Shown: positions 1-6,599, numbered from the stretch's first letter. The stretch: DNA of 6,788 bases from Pseudomonadota bacterium (GCA_018660405.1 JABJKL010000065.1:1-6788); one strand, 5' to 3'. Numbers and translations: made by a program. Notes: a model not told the origin generated them from the letters alone.

Positions 1-965
1 CATGGAGTGATTCCATTACCAAGGCCATTAAAACGGCCAAAATAATTGTCATCATCTTTTCTGCTAAAGCGAACCATTCAGGGCCGGTAATACGCCAGGT
101 AGAGCAGGCTGTGAAAGAAAACACACCCCTGTTGGCATTTAGGATAGAGGATGTGCAACCGACAGCCAGCATGAAGAAGTTGTTAAGTACGGCGCACTGG
201 ATAGACGCGTTGAGAACTCAAATGGACCAACACCTTCAAGAGTTGCTTAGCAACGTTAATTTTTTATTGGCGCAATCATCAGCCCCGTCAGACAAACCCG
301 CTTCAGTCCAACGATCAAATGATAAAAGCCAGCCTGCAAAACCTTTGCCAATAAGCCCTATAGTGCGCCTGCAGCAACGGGTAAGGTTACCTGCCCCTCT
401 CATTTCGGCCGGACTGGCCTTATCAATATCAATTGTCGGTGCCAGTTTGTGGTATCAGCAAATGCAGCCAGCAGATGTTGGACAGGAAGTCGTACGGCGG
501 GCGGCAGAAGTGTATGTCCCTGAAGAAAAAGAACTCGCTGCTCAGCAGCGAACGCAATTAGAGCGACAACAAATAACCGAAAATGATGAATCGTTCAGTA
601 TCTACAACACGCTGGGGACTAGCGCACAACAGCCGCTACAGGAGCGACAAGATACCTTCGAATGTGAGCAGGTGGTATATACCGTTATAGAAATGTCGGA
701 CGTCTCTCTGGGTAGCCATCAACTGGAAGTCCTTTGGTTTGACCCCAGCCAGACAAGGAGAGAAACCACGCGCTATGGCTTTACGGTGGCAAACCCTCAG
801 GAACGCATATGGGCCTGGTTAAAACTGCACCGGGCAAGCGGTTCAGGAATGTTGAAATGGATTGATAGCTCAGCGGGCCTGGAAGAATTTATTGGTGACT
901 GGCGGGTAGAAGTCAAACTCAATGGTCGTGATGTTGGTCAAGCCAGTTTTCGAGTTATTTGTTGA
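1..965 (+). CDS. Membrane-anchored TIR-domain protein with C-terminal DUF2914-like domain (5' partial)
   Basis: No function is established; the architecture suggests a cytoplasmic TIR effector or scaffold linked to a periplasmic sensor. The frame is open from base 3 with no start before the GTG at 111. Codons 3-110 give typical TIR sequence (WSDSITKAI, then a hydrophobic strand IIVIIFSAKAN, then VEQAVK), which continues after 111 into the hallmark LLAFRIEDVQP and the HWIDAL segment. The true start therefore lies upstream of the window, with roughly the first 40-60 TIR residues missing. Counting visible residues from base 3: TIR about 1-90, polar Pro/Ser linker 91-128, membrane segment about 129-151 preceded by arginines (N-inside), Glu/Gln-rich stretch 152-217, beta-rich domain 219-320 with many Trp. 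The DUF2914 label is by resemblance only. The domain is bracketed by Cys221 and Cys320. The usual catalytic Glu position appears to be Gln32. The gene converges on tsaB with a 16-base gap. Confidence 0.83.
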   Translation, partial: WSDSITKAIKTAKIIVIIFSAKANHSGPVIRQVEQAVKENTPLLAFRIEDVQPTASMKKLLSTAHWIDALRTQMDQHLQELLSNVNFLLAQSSAPSDKPASVQRSNDKSQPAKPLPISPIVRLQQRVRLPAPLISAGLALSISIVGASLWYQQMQPADVGQEVVRRAAEVYVPEEKELAAQQRTQLERQQITENDESFSIYNTLGTSAQQPLQERQDTFECEQVVYTVIEMSDVSLGSHQLEVLWFDPSQTRRETTRYGFTVANPQERIWAWLKLHRASGSGMLKWIDSSAGLEEFIGDWRVEVKLNGRDVGQASFRVIC

Positions 966-981
966 AGTTTGAGGTCCTTCC

Positions 982-1674
982 TCAGCGTTTATCTGGCGGT
1001 TTATCTGCCACATCATTCCGAACATAAAATGGCACAAGCTCTGCCGCTTTAACAAGAGCCCCACTACCTGCTAGCGTTACAGGCGCCCAATCCAGCAAAT
1101 GTTTAGCCTTCGGGAAATCACCTGATTCTGCGCTTTGCACTTTATCAATCTGCCTGCGAATCCTGTCTGAAAGCGAGCTCTTATAAGCGCTCCAACCCGT
1201 ACCAATCAAACTATATTCCTGAGTAAACCGTTTATCCATAGCCGCCGGGTCGAACACACCTGTCACTATCGTTTCAGATATCGAACCATTGTTATGAATC
1301 TCAAACCCTGCGCTATATAGCTGTCCCATACGAGCATCGCTAGCGATGGCATAGCAGCCGGGTTTATAGCTCGGCGATAGATACGCCAACAGAGAGTTTA
1401 AACCAAGCACTTTCAATCCCCCGCTATAAGCCAAACCTTGCGCGGCTCCGACCCCAACTCGCAAACCAGTAAAAGACCCGGGCCCTATTCCACATACCAT
1501 ATAGTCGAGATCGCAAAGTGCTATACCAAAACCCGACATCAATTCATCGACCATGGCCAGCACTCGTTGTGCGTGGACCGCCGGTCCGGTGTCAATCAAG
1601 TGCTGATATTCTTCATCAACTTGTAGAGCAACCGAACAATGGGGTGATGCGGTGTCAATGGCTAATGTTTTCAT
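982..1674 (-). CDS. tsaB: tRNA threonylcarbamoyladenosine biosynthesis protein TsaB
   Basis: TsaB (YeaZ) is the non-catalytic partner of TsaD. With TsaE and TsaC it makes the t6A modification at position 37 of ANN-decoding tRNAs in the cytoplasm. The 230-residue protein has the family length and the ASKHA-type N-terminus TLAIDTAS (3-10). It also has the signature GPGSFTGLRVG (64-74), the DARMGQLY segment (113-120) and the usual C-terminal PFYVRNDVA. The ATG start overlaps the stop of the upstream helicase gene as ATGA (1671-1674), and no good Shine-Dalgarno precedes it, so translation is probably coupled. It is the last gene of the minus-strand group. The tsaB-yoaA pairing matches E. coli. 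No defect is seen. Confidence 0.97.
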   Translation of the reverse strand: MKTLAIDTASPHCSVALQVDEEYQHLIDTGPAVHAQRVLAMVDELMSGFGIALCDLDYMVCGIGPGSFTGLRVGVGAAQGLAYSGGLKVLGLNSLLAYLSPSYKPGCYAIASDARMGQLYSAGFEIHNNGSISETIVTGVFDPAAMDKRFTQEYSLIGTGWSAYKSSLSDRIRRQIDKVQSAESGDFPKAKHLLDWAPVTLAGSGALVKAAELVPFYVRNDVADKPPDKR

Positions 1675-3587
1675 ATTGAAGCCAGAAAGTTGGTTAGCAA
1701 ATTACGATCACTGGTTTGAGGCATTTCCGCCAAACTCTCTAAAAATTTTTTGCCATAACGCGTACTTCTGGTACGTGGATCAGCAAGTATTAAAACGCCA
1801 TAGTCATCAAAATCCCGAATGAGTCGACCAGCCCCCTGGCGTAGTTTTATCACTGCTCGTGGTAGTTGATATTCCATAAAGGGATTCAAGCCATCTTGTT
1901 CCATTCTGCTCAATCTTGACCTCAATACTGGATCACCGGGGGACTCAAAGGGTAATTTATCGAGCATAACCAATACCAGGCTATCACCTTTTACGTCGAC
2001 GCCTTCCCAGAACCCCATGGTAGCGCAAAGCAAAACCCGTGAGTTACGCCGGAATGCCTCTAATAATTCTGCTTTTGGCTTATCACCTTGCACCAAAACC
2101 ATAAAGTCGGTGCGGTCAGTAAAATGCTGTGCCGCTGCCTGCATTGCTTTATAGGACGTAAATAGCATGAAAGCGCGGCCTCTACTCGATTTAAGTATTG
2201 GTTCCATATGTTCAGCCAATGCCCGCTGATAGTCCTGATCTCGAGGATCAGGTAAACCTTCTGGTAAATACAACAGGGTTTGATCCGCAAAGTTAAATGG
2301 ACTGCCCCAGCTATACTCATCAACTTCACCTAATCCCATTTGCGAGCGAAAATGGGTGAAATCTCCGCTAACAGTTAAGGTAGCGGAAGTAAAAATCAAA
2401 CTGCAATTACGGCGAGAAAAAATCTTTGCCAATATCGGCCCGGGATTAATCGGAGTTTCGCAAATACGAAATCCAAAGCGAGTAACATCTACCCATCTAA
2501 TGGTATTGCTATCGGGTTGCTCAAGGAGATTAGATACCTGGCCCGCGATCAAAGCAGCCCGTTCATAGCACCGCTCCAGGTGATCCCCACTATCAGCCGC
2601 AGTTGCAAGCACTTCAACTATTTTATTTAACGCTTTAGCAAGAATATTGAGCGCGACATCCAGCTCAGGCTGGCCTTGTAATAGCTCTTCCCAGGCATGG
2701 CGTTGAATAGGTCTGCCCATCGCAAGTCTCAAATCCCGGACTGCTTTTTCCAGTGCTACAGCCGCATCCAAAAGCGCAGGTATACCGCTCTTATCCTCTA
2801 TTTCCGCCTGGCGTACATCGGTTACCAAACCTTCTACTTGACGGTGTCCAATTGCCGAGCCCAGAAAATTACTGGCCACATCGGGCAGTTGATGCGCCTC
2901 ATCGAACACATATACGTCCGCATCTGGCAATAGTTGCCCAAAACCGTCTTCTTTGAGTGTTGCATCCGCAAAAAACAAATGGTGGTTAACGACAACCAGT
3001 TCCGCGTTGTTGGCTCGTTTACGTGCCTTGTTCACATGGCATTCACTGAAATATGTGCATTTACTACCCAAACAATTTTCTACCGTTGAGGTTACCCAGG
3101 GCCATATTTCAGAATCCTCCCGAACCCCGGACACTTCCGCCTTATCACCGGTTTCAGTATTCGCAGACCATGCATAAATCTCTTCGAGTGCATCGCGCAT
3201 CGGCGCTGACAAGCGTGTGGCGTGGCGCGACTGCTCCAGGCGATCAATACATAAATAATTTGCCCGCCCCTTTAATAAAGCGGCGTTTACGGGTATTTCA
3301 AGCGTTTTCGCTATGGTCGGAAGGTCTCGATGAAAAAGTTGTTCTTGCAAGTAGCGTGTTCCGGTAGAAATCTGCACTTTCTTGCCTGATAACAACGCCG
3401 GCACCAGGTAAGCGTAGGTTTTACCAGTTCCCGTACCAGACTCGGCAAGCACAGTGCCTTGAAACTGAATGCTCTCCTCCACTCGAATAGCAAATTCCTG
3501 CTGTGCGGGTCGTGGCTGGAAATCTTTGATCTTCTCTTTGAGTGGGCCGTGTTTGCCCAAATACCAGCCGGCGCTATTCTGCGTCAA
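1671..3587 (-). CDS. yoaA: ATP-dependent DNA helicase YoaA (DinG/XPD family, iron-sulfur)
   Basis: A 5'-3' superfamily 2 helicase of the XPD/DinG type. In E. coli, YoaA works with the HolC (chi) subunit of the clamp-loader complex in tolerance of replication damage. The 638 residues match the E. coli length. Visible motifs in order are RPAQQ (26-30), Walker A SGTGTGKT (50-57), four cysteines for a 4Fe-4S cluster (113, 172, 177, 183), DEAH (229-232), SATL (401-404), GFWEGVDVKG (525-534) and QGAGRLIR (584-591). The segments NYLCIDRLEQ and NHHLFFAD also fit YoaA better than DinG. The start is TTG at 3587-3585: a strong GAGGAG lies 6 bases upstream, and no in-frame ATG or GTG lies near it. It sits 16 bases after rfbD and overlaps tsaB by four bases. 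Confidence 0.94.
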   Translation of the reverse strand: MTQNSAGWYLGKHGPLKEKIKDFQPRPAQQEFAIRVEESIQFQGTVLAESGTGTGKTYAYLVPALLSGKKVQISTGTRYLQEQLFHRDLPTIAKTLEIPVNAALLKGRANYLCIDRLEQSRHATRLSAPMRDALEEIYAWSANTETGDKAEVSGVREDSEIWPWVTSTVENCLGSKCTYFSECHVNKARKRANNAELVVVNHHLFFADATLKEDGFGQLLPDADVYVFDEAHQLPDVASNFLGSAIGHRQVEGLVTDVRQAEIEDKSGIPALLDAAVALEKAVRDLRLAMGRPIQRHAWEELLQGQPELDVALNILAKALNKIVEVLATAADSGDHLERCYERAALIAGQVSNLLEQPDSNTIRWVDVTRFGFRICETPINPGPILAKIFSRRNCSLIFTSATLTVSGDFTHFRSQMGLGEVDEYSWGSPFNFADQTLLYLPEGLPDPRDQDYQRALAEHMEPILKSSRGRAFMLFTSYKAMQAAAQHFTDRTDFMVLVQGDKPKAELLEAFRRNSRVLLCATMGFWEGVDVKGDSLVLVMLDKLPFESPGDPVLRSRLSRMEQDGLNPFMEYQLPRAVIKLRQGAGRLIRDFDDYGVLILADPRTRSTRYGKKFLESLAEMPQTSDRNLLTNFLASI

Positions 3588-3593
3588 TGAATG

Positions 3594-3599
3594 CTCCTC
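3594..3599 (-). promoter_or_regulatory. Shine-Dalgarno fixing the TTG start of yoaA
   Basis: On the minus strand the sequence reads GAGGAG, six bases (CATTCA) before the TTG start codon. Its strength and spacing are the main reason to accept the non-ATG start. It lies in the 16-base gap after the rfbD stop codon, which suggests ribosomes finishing rfbD can reinitiate on yoaA. Confidence 0.7.
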
Positions 3600-3603
3600 G
3601 TAC

Positions 3604-4527
3604 TCATAAAACCAAAGTTGTTGGAGTACTAGCGTGTTGAATGCAGGAAGCCAGGGCTTGTTGCCAATCCGGCATTTCTACGCCCAAGGCCTTGGCCAAG
3701 TTACTGTTATCCAGTACCGAATAAGCTGGACGCTTTGCTGGTGTTGGGTATTGGGCTGTAGTAAGCGGAGACAACTGGATGTTGCTAAAACCACTTTGAG
3801 TTAGTAATGCCTTGGCGAACTCAAACCAGGATATCTCACCCGCACAACTCATATGATAGGTACCCCATGGTCGCTCCACATTCTGATCTAATTGATCAAT
3901 AATTTGCCAACTGCACTCGGCTAAAGATCGGGCATAGGTGGGCCCACCCATTTGATCGTTAACGATCGATAAACTATCCCGCTGTTTGGCTAAACGGCGC
4001 ATGGTAAGAAAAAAATTTTGACCCAACTCGCCATACACCCACGCTGTTCTAAATATAAAATATTTTTCGGCTGCACCGCGTATGGCTCGCTCGCCTGCGA
4101 GTTTCGTCTGGCCGTACACACTATTAGGCCCCGTCGCATCTTCCTCCTTATAAGGTCTGGATGCGTCGCCAGAGAACACGTAATCCGTTGAGTAGTGAAT
4201 AATCGGCACATCACGTTCAGCGCACACTTTCGCCAACTCAGCTGGCGAATCGGCATTGATCATTTGTGCCAAGTCAGGTTCTGATTCAGCTTTATCAACG
4301 GCGGTGTAAGCCGCGGCATTAACTAACGCGTCAAAAGTGTAGCCAGCCAAAATATCGTTAATGCGTTCCGGCTGTGATAAATCCATCTGTTCACGCCCCA
4401 GGCAAACAAGCTCAACCTTCGAATCCTTATTTTGCGTAGAGCCGTTGGGTCTGTTATTTGATTGGGGTTGGGTGATTTGCATAAATCTAGCCAACTGCCC
4501 TGTTTCACCGACCATTAATACTTTCAT
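3604..4527 (-). CDS. rfbD: dTDP-4-dehydrorhamnose reductase (RmlD/RfbD)
   Basis: Catalyses the last step of dTDP-L-rhamnose synthesis, the NAD(P)H-dependent reduction of dTDP-4-keto-L-rhamnose, supplying rhamnose for lipopolysaccharide, exopolysaccharide or glycans. It is a short-chain dehydrogenase/reductase fold protein of 307 residues. Visible features are the nucleotide-binding GETGQLA (7-13), VNAAAYTAVDKAE (69-81), STDYVFSG (113-120) with the catalytic Thr114, the YGQTK catalytic Tyr138/Lys142, and RTAWVYG (160-166). DQMGGPTYA (191-199) and RPAYSVLD (266-273) follow. The ATG at 4527 has AAGGAG five bases upstream. Residues about 18-36 form a polar Gln/Asn/Ser-rich stretch between the Rossmann loop and the second strand that is longer than usual for the family. 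rfbC lies 44 bases upstream. Confidence 0.96.
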   Translation of the reverse strand: MKVLMVGETGQLARFMQITQPQSNNRPNGSTQNKDSKVELVCLGREQMDLSQPERINDILAGYTFDALVNAAAYTAVDKAESEPDLAQMINADSPAELAKVCAERDVPIIHYSTDYVFSGDASRPYKEEDATGPNSVYGQTKLAGERAIRGAAEKYFIFRTAWVYGELGQNFFLTMRRLAKQRDSLSIVNDQMGGPTYARSLAECSWQIIDQLDQNVERPWGTYHMSCAGEISWFEFAKALLTQSGFSNIQLSPLTTAQYPTPAKRPAYSVLDNSNLAKALGVEMPDWQQALASCIQHASTPTTLVL

Positions 4528-4532
4528 CCGTG

Positions 4533-4538
4533 CTCCTT
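4533..4538 (-). promoter_or_regulatory. Shine-Dalgarno of rfbD
   Basis: Minus-strand AAGGAG with a 5-base spacer (CACGG) before the ATG of rfbD. It is the clearest ribosome-binding site in the minus-strand group and supports the chosen start. Confidence 0.7.
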
Positions 4539-4571
4539 AAACCTAATCGTCGGGATTAATCGTGGCGAGTT

Positions 4572-5132
4572 TTAGCCATCTAGTGTAAAACCGCCGTCTA
4601 AAGGTCCAAGCATGGGCGCTACTTTGTCTTTTTCCGAAAGCAATATTTCCGACTCGGGCAACGGCCAATCCACACCGATCGCAGGATCATTCCAGCGAAT
4701 CGCCGCATCCATACTCGGCTCATATAAGGTGGTGACTTTGTAAGCCACATCGGCAAATTCTGAAGTTACTAAAAAGCCATGGGCAAAACCCGGGGGAATA
4801 TACAGTTGCCGCTTGTTTTGATCTGACAGGCTAACACCAAACCAATCACCGAACGTTGCAGACTCGGCCCGAATATCAACAGCTACATCGAATATCTCAC
4901 CACCCAGCACGCGAAGAAGCTTTCCTTGCCACTGAGGATGTTGATAGTGCAAACCTCGTAAAACTCCCCGCGATGAACGAGAATGGTTGTCTTGAACATA
5001 GTGGGTTGGCAGGCCGTGCTGATCAGCCTCTTTGGCATTAAAGGTTTCCATAAAGAATCCTCGATCATCACCAAACATTTGCGGTGTAATAAGCATTACG
5101 CCTTCTAATGGCGTTTGTTCTACTGTGATCAA
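4572..5132 (-). CDS. rfbC: dTDP-4-dehydrorhamnose 3,5-epimerase (RmlC/RfbC)
   Basis: Epimerises C3 and C5 of dTDP-4-keto-6-deoxyglucose, the step immediately before RfbD. It is a cupin-fold enzyme of 186 residues, the usual family length. Visible signatures are FGDDRGFFMETF (20-31), QDNHSRSSRGVLRGLHYQ (47-64) with the catalytic His62, IPPGFAHGF (112-120), YKVTTLYEP (131-139) with Tyr131 and Tyr137, and SEKD with Asp169 as the probable dyad partner. The start appears to be TTG (5132-5130). An in-frame TAA lies only three codons upstream, the next ATG is residue 13, and the family N-terminus aligns with the TTG. The Shine-Dalgarno is weak (GAG ten bases away). It is the first gene of the minus-strand group. 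No rmlA or rmlB is adjacent in this window. Confidence 0.96.
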   Translation of the reverse strand: MITVEQTPLEGVMLITPQMFGDDRGFFMETFNAKEADQHGLPTHYVQDNHSRSSRGVLRGLHYQHPQWQGKLLRVLGGEIFDVAVDIRAESATFGDWFGVSLSDQNKRQLYIPPGFAHGFLVTSEFADVAYKVTTLYEPSMDAAIRWNDPAIGVDWPLPESEILLSEKDKVAPMLGPLDGGFTLDG

Positions 5133-5303
5133 CGTGATTTAACTCATAGGTAAAGGTAGGCGAAAGTTTAGCGTGTTGGCATGGGAAAACAAGCAATAGA
5201 AAACATCCTTTCTCCGAATATTGACACCCTGAAAGTATTGGTCAGGAAATAAAATTCTCAGCGATAGTTGTGCTCATTATTAGTGCTCCTTTAATATAAG
5301 AAG
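5133..5303 (+). promoter_or_regulatory. Divergent rfbC-dinB intergenic region with candidate operator
   Basis: This 171-base region must carry the promoters of both dinB (plus) and the rfbC group (minus). A perfect -35-like TTGACA lies at 5221-5226 on the plus strand, but no good -10 sits 16-18 bases away; the nearest good match, TAAAAT at 5250-5255, is too far. A 5-bp inverted repeat CCTGA-N9-TCAGG spans 5228-5246, directly after that hexamer, and could be a repressor site. No CTGT-N8-ACAG LexA box is visible. On the minus strand only weak pairs such as TTGTTT/TAAACT are seen. The regulatory role is inferred from position. Confidence 0.4.
5242..5277 (-). other. Candidate 11-codon leader ORF upstream of rfbC
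   Basis: On the minus strand a strong AAGGAG (5291-5286) with an 8-base spacer precedes an ATG at 5277. It opens an 11-codon ORF (MSTTIAENFIS) ending in TGA at 5244-5242. The stop lies in one arm of the CCTGA/TCAGG inverted repeat. The ribosome-binding site is as good as that of rfbD, but the peptide is not recognised and no codons for a regulated amino acid are clustered. It could be a leader peptide, a remnant of a lost upstream gene, or chance. Confidence 0.2.
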
Positions 5304-6383
5304 ATGACACAACACCGAAAAATTATTCATATTGATATGGATGCGTTCTTTGCATCGGTCGAACAGCGCGACAACCCGGAACTACGTGGGCATGCGGTGA
5401 TCGTAGGCGGACAACCGGACAGCCGTGGAGTGGTCGCTGCCTGTAGCTACGAGGCACGCCAGTTCGGCATTCACTCAGCCATGCCTTGCTCCCGGGCCTA
5501 CCGATTGTGCCCAAATGCCATATTCCTAAAACCACGTTTTGAGGCTTATCGCTCTGTATCAATCGAGTTACATAAAATATTTTCTGAATTTACCGCGCTG
5601 ATCGAACCATTGTCGCTAGATGAAGCCTATTTGGATGTCACTGAATGCAGCCAACACAATGGCTCAGCAACCCTTATCGCCAGGGAAATAAAGCAAGCCA
5701 TTAAAGATAGGCTAAACCTGGTGGCATCGGCGGGCGTCTCATACAATAAATTTTTGGCTAAAATCGCGTCTGATATGGATAAGCCGGATGGGTTATACGT
5801 CATTCGCCCCGAGCAAGCAGCCACCTTTATTCGCTCCTTACCTATTCGAAAATTTTTTGGTGTGGGTAAAGTTACCGAAGGAAAAATGCACCGCCATAAT
5901 ATTTTTACCGGGGCGGATTTAGGCCGCTATGACGAAGTCAAACTTTGCCAATTGTTTGGCAAATCGGGAAACTATTACTACCAAATAGCCCGTGGTATTG
6001 ATAACCGGCCGGTGAGAACCGATAGAAAGCGTAAATCGATAGGTAAAGAAAACACCTTCAGTGAAGATCTAACGGATATAAACACCATTAACGATCATTT
6101 TGATCGGCTCGCTGAGCAGGTAGCGAACATAATGCTAAAACGTGGAATCACAGCCCGCACCATAACGATTAAAATTAAATATCATGATTTCAGTCAAATA
6201 ACCCGTAGCATTACTCCACCGCAGCTAGTTATAAACGGAGCGTCATTACAGGCGGCCTTACCCGGTTTGATTAAGAAAACTGAATTAGGTAACCGCCCCT
6301 GCCGATTGCTCGGTGTGAGTGTGTCGAATTTTGTCGATCCACCGAAAAAAAGGTTCGGACAGGCGCTATTATTTGAAGAATAG
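5304..6383 (+). CDS. dinB: DNA polymerase IV (Y-family translesion polymerase)
   Basis: Low-fidelity polymerase that extends past lesions and is recruited by the sliding clamp. The 359 residues match the family (E. coli 351). The palm carries the metal ligands Asp11 (HIDMDAFFASVE) and Asp106/Glu107 (SLDEAYLD). Phe16 is the expected steric gate, and YEAR (49-52) is present. The helix-hairpin region includes FFGVGKVT (184-191), and the little-finger domain begins near KSIGKENTFSEDL (244-256). The C-terminus QALLF (353-357) fits the beta-clamp-binding consensus. The ATG at 5304 is chosen because an in-frame TAA lies at 5292-5294 and the N-terminus aligns with the family. The ribosome-binding site is weak (AAGAAG abutting the ATG), which would fit low basal expression. 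Confidence 0.98.
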   Translation: MTQHRKIIHIDMDAFFASVEQRDNPELRGHAVIVGGQPDSRGVVAACSYEARQFGIHSAMPCSRAYRLCPNAIFLKPRFEAYRSVSIELHKIFSEFTALIEPLSLDEAYLDVTECSQHNGSATLIAREIKQAIKDRLNLVASAGVSYNKFLAKIASDMDKPDGLYVIRPEQAATFIRSLPIRKFFGVGKVTEGKMHRHNIFTGADLGRYDEVKLCQLFGKSGNYYYQIARGIDNRPVRTDRKRKSIGKENTFSEDLTDINTINDHFDRLAEQVANIMLKRGITARTITIKIKYHDFSQITRSITPPQLVINGASLQAALPGLIKKTELGNRPCRLLGVSVSNFVDPPKKRFGQALLFEE

Positions 6384-6398
6384 TTATTTGAAAAATAA
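6369..6398 (+). repeat. 15-bp tandem duplication across the dinB stop codon
   Basis: TTATTTGAAGAATAG (6369-6383) is followed directly by TTATTTGAAAAATAA (6384-6398), 13 of 15 bases identical. The unit equals five codons, so the first copy encodes Leu-Phe-Glu-Glu-stop and the second, in the same frame, Leu-Phe-Glu-Lys-stop. It probably arose by slippage at the gene end. Confidence 0.8.
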
Positions 6399-6403
6399 TT
6401 TTT
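6384..6403 (+). terminator. Weak candidate terminator after dinB
   Basis: Directly after the dinB stop, TTATTT-GAA-AAATAA forms a 6-bp hairpin followed by five T residues. The stem is all A/T with a 3-base loop, so it would be weak. It also coincides with the second copy of the 15-bp duplication. Confidence 0.3.
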
Positions 6404-6599
6404 AATATAGTTATCACAGCTACTATTAAGTAAGGGTAAAGGTCTCGAATTGATTCAACAATTGCTGAAACTAATCCACTGCCCGCGAAAAAGGAGCCGA
6501 TATTATAATTTAGTGCGAAAGGGTTCGTGCGAAGGACTAAAGATCATCGCATCCGTACATTGTTTTTTCGCTAAGTGGCGAACAACTGCTTGGGGTTGC
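6404..6599. other. Non-coding stretch with no recognised feature
   Basis: About 200 bases between dinB and the transposase remnant. Reading frames on both strands give short, unrecognised peptides with poor codon patterns. A perfect TATAAT at 6504-6509 has no acceptable -35 on either strand. A short hairpin TTCGC-N6-GCGAA lies at 6567-6582. No RNA gene is recognised. Confidence 0.5.

Noticed and set aside
111..113. GTG at 111 as the start codon of the first gene
   Set aside because: The frame is open to the window edge and the codons before 111 encode the preceding part of the TIR domain. The sequence before the GTG has no clear Shine-Dalgarno.
970..984. Hairpin TGAGG-TCCTT-CCTCA between the TIR gene and tsaB as a shared terminator
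   Set aside because: The stem is only 5 bp, one arm includes the tsaB stop codon, and no T-run follows on either strand.
3584..3607. Seven-codon ORF bridging rfbD and yoaA (ATGA overlap at one end, TTGA at the other)
   Set aside because: It is too short to judge and has no ribosome-binding site of its own. The GAGGAG inside it better serves the yoaA TTG.
4544..4563. Direct repeat TAATCGT (4544-4550, 4557-4563) and overlapping TAATC/GATTA inverted repeat between rfbC and rfbD
   Set aside because: Short units, A/T-rich and without a T-run. This is close to what chance gives and no terminator or operator can be argued.
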